Source: Protula sp. h YS-2021
Lineage: Eukaryota > Annelida > Polychaeta > Sabellida > Serpulidae
DNA length: 64,000 nucleotides
Direction of reading: 5' to 3'
NCBI GenBank assembly: GCA_949752745.1
Contig: OX457031.1
Coordinates: 51,159,103-51,223,102, forward strand
This document shows, one piece after another, positions 50,518-60,484 of this stretch; the first letter of the stretch is position 1, and each line of letters begins with the position of its first letter. The notes under the pieces were generated by a model, which worked only from the letters and a program-made list of their open reading frames with translations, was not told the origin of the DNA and searched no databases. A program made the translations under genes and the position numbers.

Positions 50518-51488
50518 AAGTGAGGTTTTGCCAAACAACCCAACGGCGGCAATTTCGCATGATGTCACTCGCTCACGTGTGAGGCACTGTTCCCAGGTAT
50601 TCCCAGGCACATTCCACCGACACGCAACACTTTCGTAACACATCACCAACAATTCTGTTGTCTGCGAGGCTTTGAAAACCCGCCTATTGGATTAGTAATG
50701 TTCCAAGGCATTGGTAGAACCCTTGCTGGAATAACAAGCTGCTTGACCCCGTCTGCTTGTTGCGTAATCACGTGGCCCAGCTGAACAGGCATACCCCTCG
50801 AGGGCTAAGCTATAAACGTGGCGTTCAAATTTCATTGAAAGGATTCCGTTACTTGACTTTTCAGGTATGATAAAAGCATAAAAGGCTGCACATTGTTTTC
50901 ATGGTCACAGCATGCCGCAGTTCAAACCCCACTCAATGCTGAAAGCATGTTGTACTAATACTGTACTCATACTGAAAGCATGCTGTACTCAGGCCGTACT
51001 AACATTGTACTCATACTGCAAGCATGCTGCACTCATGCTGTACTAACATTGTATTACGCTGAAAGAATGCTTTGCATCATATGGCATTCGCAAAGTAATA
51101 CCAGGCAAAAAAATGAAAGACTGTTCATGTCAATGGTTAAAACTGGTTTGTTTTCGTAGCAGGTCGAACTAAAGCAGGGTCTGAGGTCCTCTGACGAGCC
51201 CGGTCAAGTCAAACCAATATACGCAGTGTTTCAACAATCCAGCAGGGCATTAAGACGGCAGACGGACGGACGTGTGGCTCGCACTCCACCCTCCCCCCTC
51301 CTCATTCTCATGGGCAATAATTATTTCACATTGAAACTCACAACGTCCATTTTGTATACACTACTGTTCACTCATGTGATAATTCAGAAACCCCGCCATT
51401 TTAAATCGATAATTATGACGACATAAGCAAAGATATTGGCATTGACAGACACACGCCGCGCTGTAAGAGCCACCTAAGGACGACTCAC
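48852..51488. other. No gene recognised; A, C and T tracts
   Basis: G-rich run at 49102-49130, C tract at 49830-49844, A30 at 50487-50516, and TGACGTCA at 49453, 49716 and 49809. The next CCDC93 exon (expected on the minus strand below 51489) was looked for by eye and not found. Confidence 0.45.
50935..51065. repeat. Short repeat of about 45-55 bp (GAAAGCATGCTGTACT...)
   Basis: Three to four imperfect copies of GCTGAAAGCATG-TGTACT and ACTAACATTGTACTCATACT. Confidence 0.7.
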
Positions 51489-51551
51489 CTGACGTAACTG
51501 TTCCTGCGCTTGACCAAAAGCTTGCTGCAGTGTGCTGTGCTCCTCCTCTAC
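51489..51551 (-). CDS. CCDC93: CCDC93 exon J (last seen), 21 codons
   Basis: Acceptor CGCTACGCAG (pyrimidine-poor), donor GTGAGT. Encodes [20 protein letters not shown] plus Q, coiled coil. The good donor shows that further exons must follow. Confidence 0.88.
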
Positions 51552-54500
51552 CTGCGTAGCGAAATATTTGAATCTGGTTAAGCCAACGCAGACAGCAAAG
51601 GAAAAGAAAACATGTGAAAGAACGTAATGTGAGCATGACGTAACCGTGACGATATTATGACGCGGCCGTGACGTGATCACGACATTAAAGTGGTGTGCCC
51701 ATTACACGACCATGACATGACGTAACCGTGACGTAAACACTGCATGACAGTGGCATTACCACGGCGCGACCGTGACGTACCGTGATGACGTGACCACGAC
51801 ACGACCGTGACTATGGCGTAACTGTGATGGGGCCATTACGTGACCGTGACATTATCGTGACGTCACTATGGCGTTACCGTGATGGGGCAATTATGTGACT
51901 GTGACGTGACCGTGACGTAACCATTATGGTACCACGACGTCAGCATGGCGTAACTATGTCGTTATTCCGGCACAAGCTCTCAAACTCTCCTTTTACAGAT
52001 TTACTTAATTGAAAACACAAATCAACCCACATCTTTTGTATTTTTCAAAGCACAGATTTGGACGTCTCCTACAGTAGCTTACTACCAACTAGGAGCTAGC
52101 GAACACATTTTTCTACTTTCAATTTTTTTAATCGAATAACTTAACAGTAGACAAGAAACCTAAAAAAAAAGTGTTAAGGTAGGCGGGCTATTTTGACCAA
52201 CTTACCCCCCCCCCCCCCCCGCCCAACCCCACCCTCTCTCCCGACCCGCTTCCTTGCTGACAGTACCTGCTTCAGTGTTGCACTTCTCTGCTCTATCTGC
52301 TTATTGAGTGACGTCACTTGGCGCTGGTGGTTCTGTACCCCTCCGCCAGGTGCCGCCTTATCAAACGCTTCCAATTCCAAATGCTGAAATTCACACCAAT
52401 ACAAGAACCCCTACCTTAGTTTTAAATTTTCAAATAAATTTGGACACAAATTATTCTTACAATTTTATAAATCTTTATAAATAACCTGATTGATTGATTT
52501 CTGTGTTTACAAAGAAATTAAGAAATAAAGGGAAGACGCATAGGCTTTGGAACCAGTTGCTTGTCTATGGGCGGTATTTCTTGCGCTTCTGCAGATCAAA
52601 CCGTTAGGGTGAAGATCTGTCGTTAATTCCTTCCATAGCAAACAATACCAGTAGGGCCTCATGCCGTGTGCTACCTTCTGTGCGTACTGCGAGGCCATTT
52701 CCTGTATGGAGGCGCTGTGTTGGCCCACAATGCTGCCCACGGCACTGGATGTGATCCGGCCCTGGGTCTCACTAAAACCCTTCATCAGCGCATCGATTCG
52801 CTTCTACAAGCAATGTTAATTATGAAGTATTTTTTAAGGAATGGCCAAAAGGCTCAGTGAGCGGTAATTTGGGATTCCGTAATAGTTAACTCATTGCACT
52901 CGCCTGCGTGAGACAAAAACCGGAGCGAAGGTCACTCTACCGCTTGCCCTGCATATTGCTGAAGTTATATAACATGGGAATCGACCCAATTCAAACCCTG
53001 ACACATGAATGTCAGCGCGTAAGCACACTGCGCTTATGCCGCATTCAACCTGCTACTAACCAAACACTTTTTTTGTTACATTTTCACTTCACTTCTGCAT
53101 TAGATTTGTGTTCGTATATGACTCAGCGATCTGCGGACGCCGACACAGAAGATGAACATTTCTCTGTTTCTAAGCGTCTAACTGGCGAAGTCATCCAAAG
53201 ACAAACCTGTTCTTCTTCATCCATTTCCGCGGTTTGACTTCCGGTCTCTTTCTCTCCCATCTGCAAATAAATAAATCAAAATAAACGCACACGTCTGGAT
53301 CAAATCAATAAAACTTCTATCAATCGTCATTACCCAACCAACGTCGGAAAAGCGAATTTTTTCTCCGTGAATACCAGCTAGGATTTCTTGTAAATTTACA
53401 TTTATGTCATCAGAAATATTTTTTTTAGCTTGGGAAAGCAGTCAGGGTGGGGGTAGGGTGGGGGTAGGGGTGGGATAGGGAAGTTATCAGAATGAGATAT
53501 GTTGGGTTTTCTCCTTTACGTAACACGTGACATTTATGTGACATTACATAGAACTTACTGTCGCCCTGGTAACGCCATGGTGGCGGCCATATTCCAGCAA
53601 AGTAGTCTGTACGCGAGTTTCCTCGTCCTGTATTCTTGCGCGATTGCCGCACTTATAGCGGCGCTGAGGCCTGTACGTGTGCTGCAAAACGAACATTGGA
53701 AACACAAGATGCAGATCGCTGACCAGTGTGTTATATGTGCAACACGAAAAGCAATCTGTGAATATGCTGTATTATTTTCATGGCCGGCTTATTTTGACGT
53801 ACCAAAGAAGCATTTGCCCAGTAAATAATAGACGAACGTGGAAACGAATAAAGACAAACAATAAAGTCTGGGTCGTTTGTCTCCCGATGTCAGCTGGACG
53901 TTAAATTCACGATTTTATACGATTATAATTAGCATGTAGACTTATCTTGAGTACATGGCGTATTGATAACTTATTACGAAAATGTTGACCTAAAGATCAA
54001 TAACATCTTCATGTTAACTCATTAACAGTCAATGTTTGCATTGTTGCATGGGTTAATTGGAGTTTTGATTACAATGTAACGTCTATCAACATTTGCATTA
54101 TGATTCACATTAAAAAAATGTTGACTTGGGAATCGACCAACCAGAATACAGTACCTAACCAAGTCCTGTAACAATCTGCAATGATTTCGACAATTATTAT
54201 ATCCCTTTAAGCAGTTTTTATAGCTTGGTATAATGATCACACAACGACGACAATTCAGTGCATTTCTACGCAGCGTGACGTTTTCGTTATTGGAAGACAC
54301 TGGAGCCACCCAGCCTCGTACACTTACGTCAAATGTACCGTTGATACGCACTTGTAACTGACAAAATAAACGAGAATACTCTACCTTGATGTCAGCAATA
54401 CTTTTTGTTGCTTTTACTTTGGTTTCTTCGCGGAATTTCAAATCCTACAAAATAGTGACACAAGAATATCTCTTTATGTTCATTATAAAACGAGCATGTA

Positions 54501-57013
54501 TTCTTTGAAAAGGAAAAAAGCTTCTCGTAAGATCAACAAAAAGGTCGTTAAAAGGTCGCCTTCTTATCGCTCTTGAAAAGTCTTGAAGCTCACTTCTGTC
54601 GCATGTGACATCACAATGTAAGAATACTGTGGATAGCTCCGAGTTTTTACCTGAGGCATCGAATGATGTTTGTTGTAGGAATGCTGTGGATAGCTCCGAG
54701 TTTTTACCTGAGGCATGGCATGATGTTTGTTGAAGGAATGCTGTGGATAGCTCCTAGTTATTACCTACGGTATGGAATGATGTTTGTTGAAGGAATGCTG
54801 TGGATAGCTCCGAGTTTTTACCTGGGGCATGGCATGATGTTTGTTGAACTGTGACACGGAATAAGCCCGTATGTAGTCTCCCATTTCTTCGCGGGTCTCG
54901 ATAGCACGCTTGACTAGCCACTACAAAACCAAAACAAAAAAAACAAAAAAACAACAGCTCAGAAACCAAACGTATAACTGGCGCTCAGTGGCCGTATTCA
55001 CAAAAGTTAACTGCAGGGTTGACTGATTCCGTCAACTGCTCCGTTAGCAACCAGAACAGCTGAATAGAATTAATAAATTTATTCCAGTTAATGATCAAAA
55101 ATCTACCTAAAATTGTTTGCATGGTATAGCTAGGTCAACCGATTTTCGCTTCTGGGAGCACAGTTAACTGCACAGTTGACTTTTGTGAATACCGGGGCAC
55201 GGCGTGCTTTCTCGACAGCAGGTTAGAAGATTTTTGCCGCCCAGTGGCATAATACATAAAAAAAAAGAAACGACACGCCCTCGGAGCCGGAAGACGGAGG
55301 CGGCAGCGACGAGTTTGGATTCAAGGAGTTTGACAGGCCGGAAATGACTGAAATTAAATACCACTCTTTTTCCAGAAAATTGATATTATAATTATGTAGT
55401 CCACAACCATATAAAAGAACATTTAGACGTACACAACAAACCTTAAGTCACCTAACAAATCGGTTACAAAAATCGGAAACCGAGAAAAAAAACTTCGTTT
55501 ATTATAAAGCTGCACTTTTTAATTCGCTTGGCTAAAAATTCTGAATCATAGCTTTTCTAAAGTATCAATGTTTTCTATTTTACGCGGTTTTTTAAATCTT
55601 CTACTTCAATTAAAACAGTAAGGTTAGCTTAACAAACACACACTGGGCAGCAATAGCAATTGGACAGTAATAAATAGTACACAATTATATGATTAGCGCC
55701 TGTGAAGCACTGCATAATAGGAAGTATCTCGCGTGGGTGTGACCCACACAGCTACCGACCTGGACCACGGGATAGATGTGGATAAAATCCAGTCCCTGGA
55801 TCTGGTGGGGCTCGATCCTGTGCGGACACTTCATCCTGGGTAATACAGCCACGATCTTCTCTGTCAGCGCTCTGCCAAACAAAAACATTTGCGCACCTCA
55901 TACATCATACTCAGACATTATCAGTGTTTTGCCCAGGATGGAAGGACAGGGGGGCTTAGTATCCCCTTCTGTAAAAAAATAGGGTTTTTTCCCCCATGGT
56001 AGGGGGATGTCGTAGGAATCCTACACAAGATACAAAAGTACTAATGTTCAATTAATCTATTCTAAACTGTAGCCATTTTGTTTTGTTTTCACCAGAAAGG
56101 AAGATTTTAGAGATTGGTCTCGCAAATATGAAACGATTCCACACAAATGGTGGTATGTAAAATGACCTGTGGCCACTTAATAAATTGTAATGTTCATCAG
56201 ACCATTGAACAAAAAACCCCCTCGGTAGAACAAGAAGGGGCTTTTTCAAATTCAGTGGGGGATTTTTTTAGCCCCCCCCCCCTCGTGTTCCAGAAAGGGG
56301 GCTAAAATATTAATTGTGAGAGAGGGGGAGAAATCCCCTAAATCCCCCTCTGGGAAAACACTGGACATTGTGACAGTATCCTTCACACATTGTATCGCAC
56401 ATGTTAAAACAGACTTGAACCAAGAAACAAGAAAAACAACAATATAGAAACAATAATATAGAAACAATGTTCATAAATGTTCATAAAGTTCTTGATCGAA
56501 AAAACCAACAGTTTGTTTTTGAATGACCCCACAAGGAATTAGGAATACTTACATTTTCTGCCCAATGGTGGAGTTTTCTTGAAACAGCAGATCGACGTCG
56601 ATGTCGTAGTTGCAGGTGGTGATGCACCACGTCATTCCGCCAACCACCTATAAACACCACGCCCATATTTACTTACTGCACACGGCACCCTCGTATTTCC
56701 CTCTCCACCACCCCGTATTTAGTACACGACCCCCGCCCCCGTATTTACTGCACACAACCACATCGTACTTACTGCACACGACAAAGGGCAAAACATTTCC
56801 TACATTTGCCAGTTAAAATGTTTTTCGGGCATGTTGTCCGAAACACATTTTAACCGCAGCTGATGCCTTTAAAATCTTTCTTCAGCTAGTTCAACTGACC
56901 TTATCGAAATCTGAGAGGCCCTTGATTCTGGCCCGGAAGTAGCCGGCGGCTAGCAGCAGCTCCACGGTCTGCGTCAACTTCACACTCTGCTCCTCATCTT
57001 CCCGCACATCAAA
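51489..57013 (-). CDS. CCDC93: CCDC93, coiled-coil subunit of the CCC/Commander complex (partial gene, ten exons)
   Basis: CCDC93 pairs with CCDC22 and COMMD proteins in the CCC complex, which with retriever and WASH recycles membrane proteins from endosomes. Ten exons joined in order give 322 codons without a stop. All have AG acceptors and GT donors and compatible phases (nine junctions phase 0; the second/third junction splits an Ile codon). Residues 1 to about 140 form the NN-CH domain: [48 protein letters not shown], then [17 protein letters not shown]. These are close to human CCDC93 as I recall it. Later exons give [15 protein letters not shown] and start the coiled coil ([15 protein letters not shown]). 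Missing are the initiator exon above 57013 and roughly the C-terminal half below 51489 (human protein about 630 residues). No downstream exon was found to 40 kb, so the gene continues over long introns, lies elsewhere, or is broken in the assembly. Confidence 0.95.
51621..51962. repeat. Degenerate GTGACGTAACC-type repeat array
   Basis: Over 340 bp, words such as CCGTGACGTAA, CCGTGACGTGA and CATGACGTAACC recur about 20 times with a loose period near 11-13 bp and occasional longer spacers (TATGGCGTAACTGTGATGGGGC occurs about twice). It lies in the CCDC93 intron upstream of exon J. One perfect TGACGTCA is at 51858. Confidence 0.8.
52267..52383 (-). CDS. CCDC93: CCDC93 exon I, 39 codons
   Basis: Acceptor TGAATTTCAG, donor GTACTG. 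Contains [20 protein letters not shown], start of the coiled coil, preceded by a Gly-rich insert (APGGGVQN). Confidence 0.94.
52675..52803 (-). CDS. CCDC93: CCDC93 exon H, 43 codons
   Basis: Acceptor GCTTGTAG, donor GTAGCA. Encodes [20 protein letters not shown] then [20 protein letters not shown], matching the human RIQSLM...SSVGQIVG region. Confidence 0.95.
53207..53260 (-). CDS. CCDC93: CCDC93 exon G, 18 codons
   Basis: Acceptor TTATTTGCAG, donor GTTTGT. Encodes [18 protein letters not shown], an acidic linker in the poorly conserved region. Assigned by frame, position and splice signals. Confidence 0.8.
53559..53681 (-). CDS. CCDC93: CCDC93 exon F, 41 codons
   Basis: Acceptor GTTCGTTTTGCAG, donor GTAAGT. 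Encodes [18 protein letters not shown] then [18 protein letters not shown]. The last block matches the conserved DEES-I-ATLLEYGRRYG segment of CCDC93. The alternative acceptor 15-18 nt downstream (CCTCAG) would also keep frame. Confidence 0.93.
54385..54444 (-). CDS. CCDC93: CCDC93 exon E, 20 codons
   Basis: Acceptor TTTTGTAG, donor GTAGAG. Encodes [20 protein letters not shown], charged linker after the NN-CH domain. Confidence 0.88.
54615..54850 (-). repeat. 57-bp minisatellite amplifying the exon D donor site
   Basis: Four units spaced exactly 57 bp. The GT of the donor (AC on the plus strand) falls at 54820-54821 (real), 54763-54764, 54706-54707 and 54649-54650. Each unit carries the exon end AACAAACATCATGCCATGCC, then CAG, then GTAAAAACTCGGAGCTATCC. 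Confidence 0.93.
54822..54920 (-). CDS. CCDC93: CCDC93 exon D, 33 codons
   Basis: Acceptor TTTTGTAG, donor GTAAAA (weaker than consensus). Encodes [20 protein letters not shown] then [13 protein letters not shown]. Its last codons and donor are the first unit of a 57-bp tandem repeat that continues into the intron. Confidence 0.96.
54991..55196. mobile_element. MITE-like element, uninterrupted copy
   Basis: Ends CCGTATTCACAAAAGTTAAC and GTTGACTTTTGTGAATACCG are inverted. The interior shares GTTAGCAACCAGAAC and CGCTTCTGGGAGCACAGTTA with the interrupted copy at 6479-7058, in opposite orientation. It lies in a CCDC93 intron between exons C and D. Confidence 0.82.
55760..55871 (-). CDS. CCDC93: CCDC93 exon C, 1 nt plus 37 codons
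   Basis: Acceptor TTTGGCAG, donor GTCGGT. Completes Ile, then [20 protein letters not shown] and [17 protein letters not shown]. Confidence 0.96.
56553..56647 (-). CDS. CCDC93: CCDC93 exon B, 31 codons plus 2 nt
   Basis: Acceptor TTTATAG, donor GTAAGT. Encodes [20 protein letters not shown] and [11 protein letters not shown]. It ends with AT of an Ile codon completed by the next exon. Confidence 0.96.
56900..57013 (-). CDS. CCDC93: CCDC93 exon A (first seen), 38 codons
   Basis: Acceptor GCCTCAG before TTTGATGTGCGG, donor GTCAGT. Begins [15 protein letters not shown] and ends GLSDFDK. Phase 0 at both ends. There is no ATG, so at least one upstream exon is missing. Confidence 0.95.
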
Positions 57014-57021
57014 CTGAGGCA

Positions 57022-58251
57022 CAGTCAAACAAACATAGCAACGAAATGCGACTGAAAACAGCTTCCACTCACAAACCCAATTTAATGTAGATGAATAAGG
57101 ATATCAAAGTTTTTAGTTGGCCCCGTCAGGTTTTAAAACCCCAGAAAAATATCTACCCTGTCTATCCGCCACCCCTTTCCCTGTGTTTTAATTCGCACCT
57201 ATACATTTATTTAGAGGACTGTGTTTTAAGATATATGCGCACAGTGGTAACACGTTCACTCATTATGCAGGGGAGGAGTGAGGGTGGAGGGATGGGTCCT
57301 TTGTTCAATCCCAGCCGGGATCAGGCACCATTGGTGTCACATATGCTTGTGTCACATTGGTGTCACATGTGTTGGTGTCACATATGATGGTGTCACATTG
57401 TTCTCACATATGCTGGTGTCACATTGGGGTCACGTGTGCTTATCCAAGCCACTGCAGTCCAGTGTGCGTGTTGGTACGATTCGTAAATCGGTACGGAAGT
57501 ATATCAATCGCATGTGTCACGCCAAGTGCGACAACGAGGCAAGCAACATCGAAACGGAACAGTGCATCATAACTGGTTAAATGGCAAATTCGGTTATCGA
57601 GCAGCACAATATTATCACGGCTTACAAAAAAGTTTAAAAGGTGAGTTGTGCGCCTTCAAGTTTGTGCCTAAGCGTGGAATAGCAGGCACAGACGCTGCTT
57701 TCACACACAGCTGGCACATTTTCAGGTTCAGCACTTTCGATGGACTGTTCAAGTTCATGATGCTTTCCTTAAGTTTTTCGAGGGGTACATTCATTGTTCA
57801 TTTATCCTGTAATAACGGATCCCCTTTGCAGGATCACCTTTTTACATTTATAACATGAAATAAATACGGTTTATGTTTCCATAATAAAAAAGTTGAAACT
57901 GTTGATAACTTTTCTATAATTAACTAAAATATTCTCACTGGACACAAATTTGTCTTTCTGTTTATAAATACATCAAAACGTTCCAGGCAAGACTCTAAAC
58001 AAGTTTGTCCAAGGACAAGGTTACGAAAAGCAATGAGACCGATTCCAGCGTGCATGAGCAAGGGAATTTTCCTGAAAAATTGGGCTTCAAAAGATGAGAC
58101 GGCAAAGAGCTAGCTCAATAATTAATTTAGCACCGGACCAGAACATAGACTGCTAAATGCATACAAAGATTTCTTTCCCAGAAAAATGGGAAACAGATTT
58201 TTTGTATCTCTGGTAGACTGGATAGTCTGCCATAGATACCTTCAAACAACG
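57022..58251. other. No gene recognised; short GGTGTCACAT repeats
   Basis: At 57332-57428 the word GGTGTCACAT(AT/GT)G recurs about six times with 14-20-bp spacing. The missing first CCDC93 exon was not identified here. Confidence 0.5.
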
Positions 58252-60474
58252 CTCGCATTTCGGACCAGTGCGCATATTTATGTAACTTGCCTTGATGCGC
58301 GGTTCTTATTCAGACAAGTGCGCATGTTTATTTAATTTTGCGTAGATGCGCGACTCTCATTTTGGAACAGTGCACATGTTTATTTAACTTGCGTTGATGT
58401 GCGGTTCGCATTTCGGACGAGCGCCCGTTGTTTTTTTACCTTATGTGGATGTACGGTTCTTATTTCGGATAAGTGCGCATGTTTATTTACCTTGTATTGA
58501 TGTGCGGTTCTTATTTCGGACCAGTGCGCATGTTTATTTACCTTGTGTTGATGTGCGGTTCTTATTTCGGATCAGTGTGCATGTTTATTTACCCTGTGTT
58601 GATGTGCGGTTCTTATTCCATACCAATGCGCATGTTTATTTTACTTGCGTTGATGAGCGGTACTTATTTGGGACAGCCCAAGTTTCCTTAGGTTGCCTTG
58701 ATGCGCGGTTCGCATTTCGGACCAGTTTGCATGTTTATTTAACTTGCGTTGATGCACGGTGCTTATTTTGGACGTGTGCAGATGTTTATTTAAATTGCGT
58801 TGGTGCGCGGTTTGCATTTTGGACCAGTGTGCGTGTTTATTCAACTTGCGTTGATGAGCAGTTCGAATTTCGGACCATTACGCATGTTTATTTAACTTGC
58901 GTTAATGCGCGGTTCGAATTTCGGACCAGTGCGCATATTTATTTAACTTGCGTTGATGCGCGGTGCTTATTTTGGACCAGTGCAAATGTTTATTTAACTT
59001 ACGTTGGCGCGTGGTTCGTATTTCAAACCACTGCGTATGTTTATTTAACGTGCGTCGATGCGCGGTTCTTATTTCAGGTCAATGCGCATATTTCTTTAAC
59101 TTGAGTTGATGCGCGGTTCTTAATCTGGACCAGTGCGCATGTTTATTTAAGTTGCGTTGATGCGCAGTTCTTATTTTGAATAGTGCGCATGTTATTTAAG
59201 TTGTGTTAATGGGCAGTTCGCATTTCGAAATAGTGCGCATGTTTATTTAACTTGCGTTGATGCACGGTGCTTATTTTGGTCCAGTGTGCTTGCTTATTTA
59301 GCTTGTGTTGATGTGCGGTTTGCATTTCGGACCAGCGCGCATGTTTTTTTTAACTTGTGTTGATGCGTGGTTCGCATTTTGGACCATTGCGCATATTTAT
59401 TTAACTTGTGTTGATGATCGGTACTTATTTTGAACCGGTGCAAATGTTTATTTAACTTGCGCTGATGTGCGGTTTGCAATTCGGACCAGTATGTATGTTT
59501 ATTTAATTTGCGTTGATATCCGGTTCGCATTTCGGACCAGTATACCTGTTTCTTTAGGTTGCGTTGATGCGCGGTTCGCATTTTGGGACCAGTGAGCAGG
59601 TTCATTTAACTTGCGTTGACGCGCGATTTGCATTTCGGACCAGAACGCATGTTTATTTAAGTCCCGTCGATGCCCGACTCTTATGTCTATTCAACTAGCG
59701 TCGATTCATGGTTCTTTCTTCGGACCACTGCGCATGTTTATTTAACTTGCGTTGTTGCGTGGTTCGCATTTCAGACCACTGCACATGTCTATTCAACTTG
59801 CGTCGATGCGTGGCTCTTTTTTCGGACAAGTGTGCATGTTTGTTTAACTTGCGTTGATGTGCGGTGCTTATTTTGGATCGGATCGCATGTTTATTTAACT
59901 TCCGTCGATGCACGGGTCGCATTTCAGGCCATTGCTCATGTTTATTTAACTGGTGTTGATGCGTGGTTCTTCTTTCAGACCAGTGCGCATGTTTCTTTGG
60001 GTTGCGTCGATGCGCGGTACTTTTTTCGGACCAGTGCGCATATTTATTTAACTTGCGTTGATGCGCGGTTCGCATTTCGGACCACTGCGCATGTTTATTT
60101 AACTTGCCTCGATCTGCGGTTCGCATTTCGGACCAGTGCGCATGTTTCTTTAGGCTGCGTTGATGCGCGGTTCGCATTTCGGACCACTGCGCATGTCTAT
60201 TCAACTTACGTCGATGCGTAGTTCTTTTTTCGGACAAGTGCGCATGTTTATTTAACTTGCGTTGATGCGCGGTGCGTATTTTGGACCAGTTCGCATCTTA
60301 TCTTCCGTCGATGCGCGGTTCACATTTCGGACCAATGCGTATGTTTATTTAACTTGCATCGATGCGCAGTACTTAATTTGGACTACTGCGAATGTTTATT
60401 TAACTTGCGTCGAAGTGCGGTTGTTAAATCTGACTACTGTGCAAGTTCATTTAACTTGCGTTTATGCGCTGTAG
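58252..60474. repeat. 51-bp satellite, about 44 copies
   Basis: Unit landmarks are TTGCGTTGATGCGCGGTTCG, CATTTCGGACCAGTGCGCAT and GTTTATTTAAC (51 bp = 17 codons). Two main variants alternate (GGTTCGCATTTCGGACC versus GGTGCTTATTTTGGACC). Long frames are open on both strands (236 and 183 codons plus, 180 minus) but break at indels such as near 59190, so I annotate satellite rather than gene. Confidence 0.95.
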
Positions 60475-60484
60475 GATGAGATTC

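Noticed and set aside
52908..53237. 109-codon plus-strand open frame
   Set aside because: It overlaps the well-supported CCDC93 exon G on the minus strand and shows no recognisable motif.
57278..57858. Possible small plus-strand genes
   Set aside because: The frames overlap short GGTGTCACAT repeats and random sequence; no domain, splice signal or conserved motif recognised.
58394..60237. Open frames of 236, 183 and 180 codons with 17-residue repeats
   Set aside because: Produced by the 51-bp satellite on both strands and interrupted by indels; no start context or splice sites.
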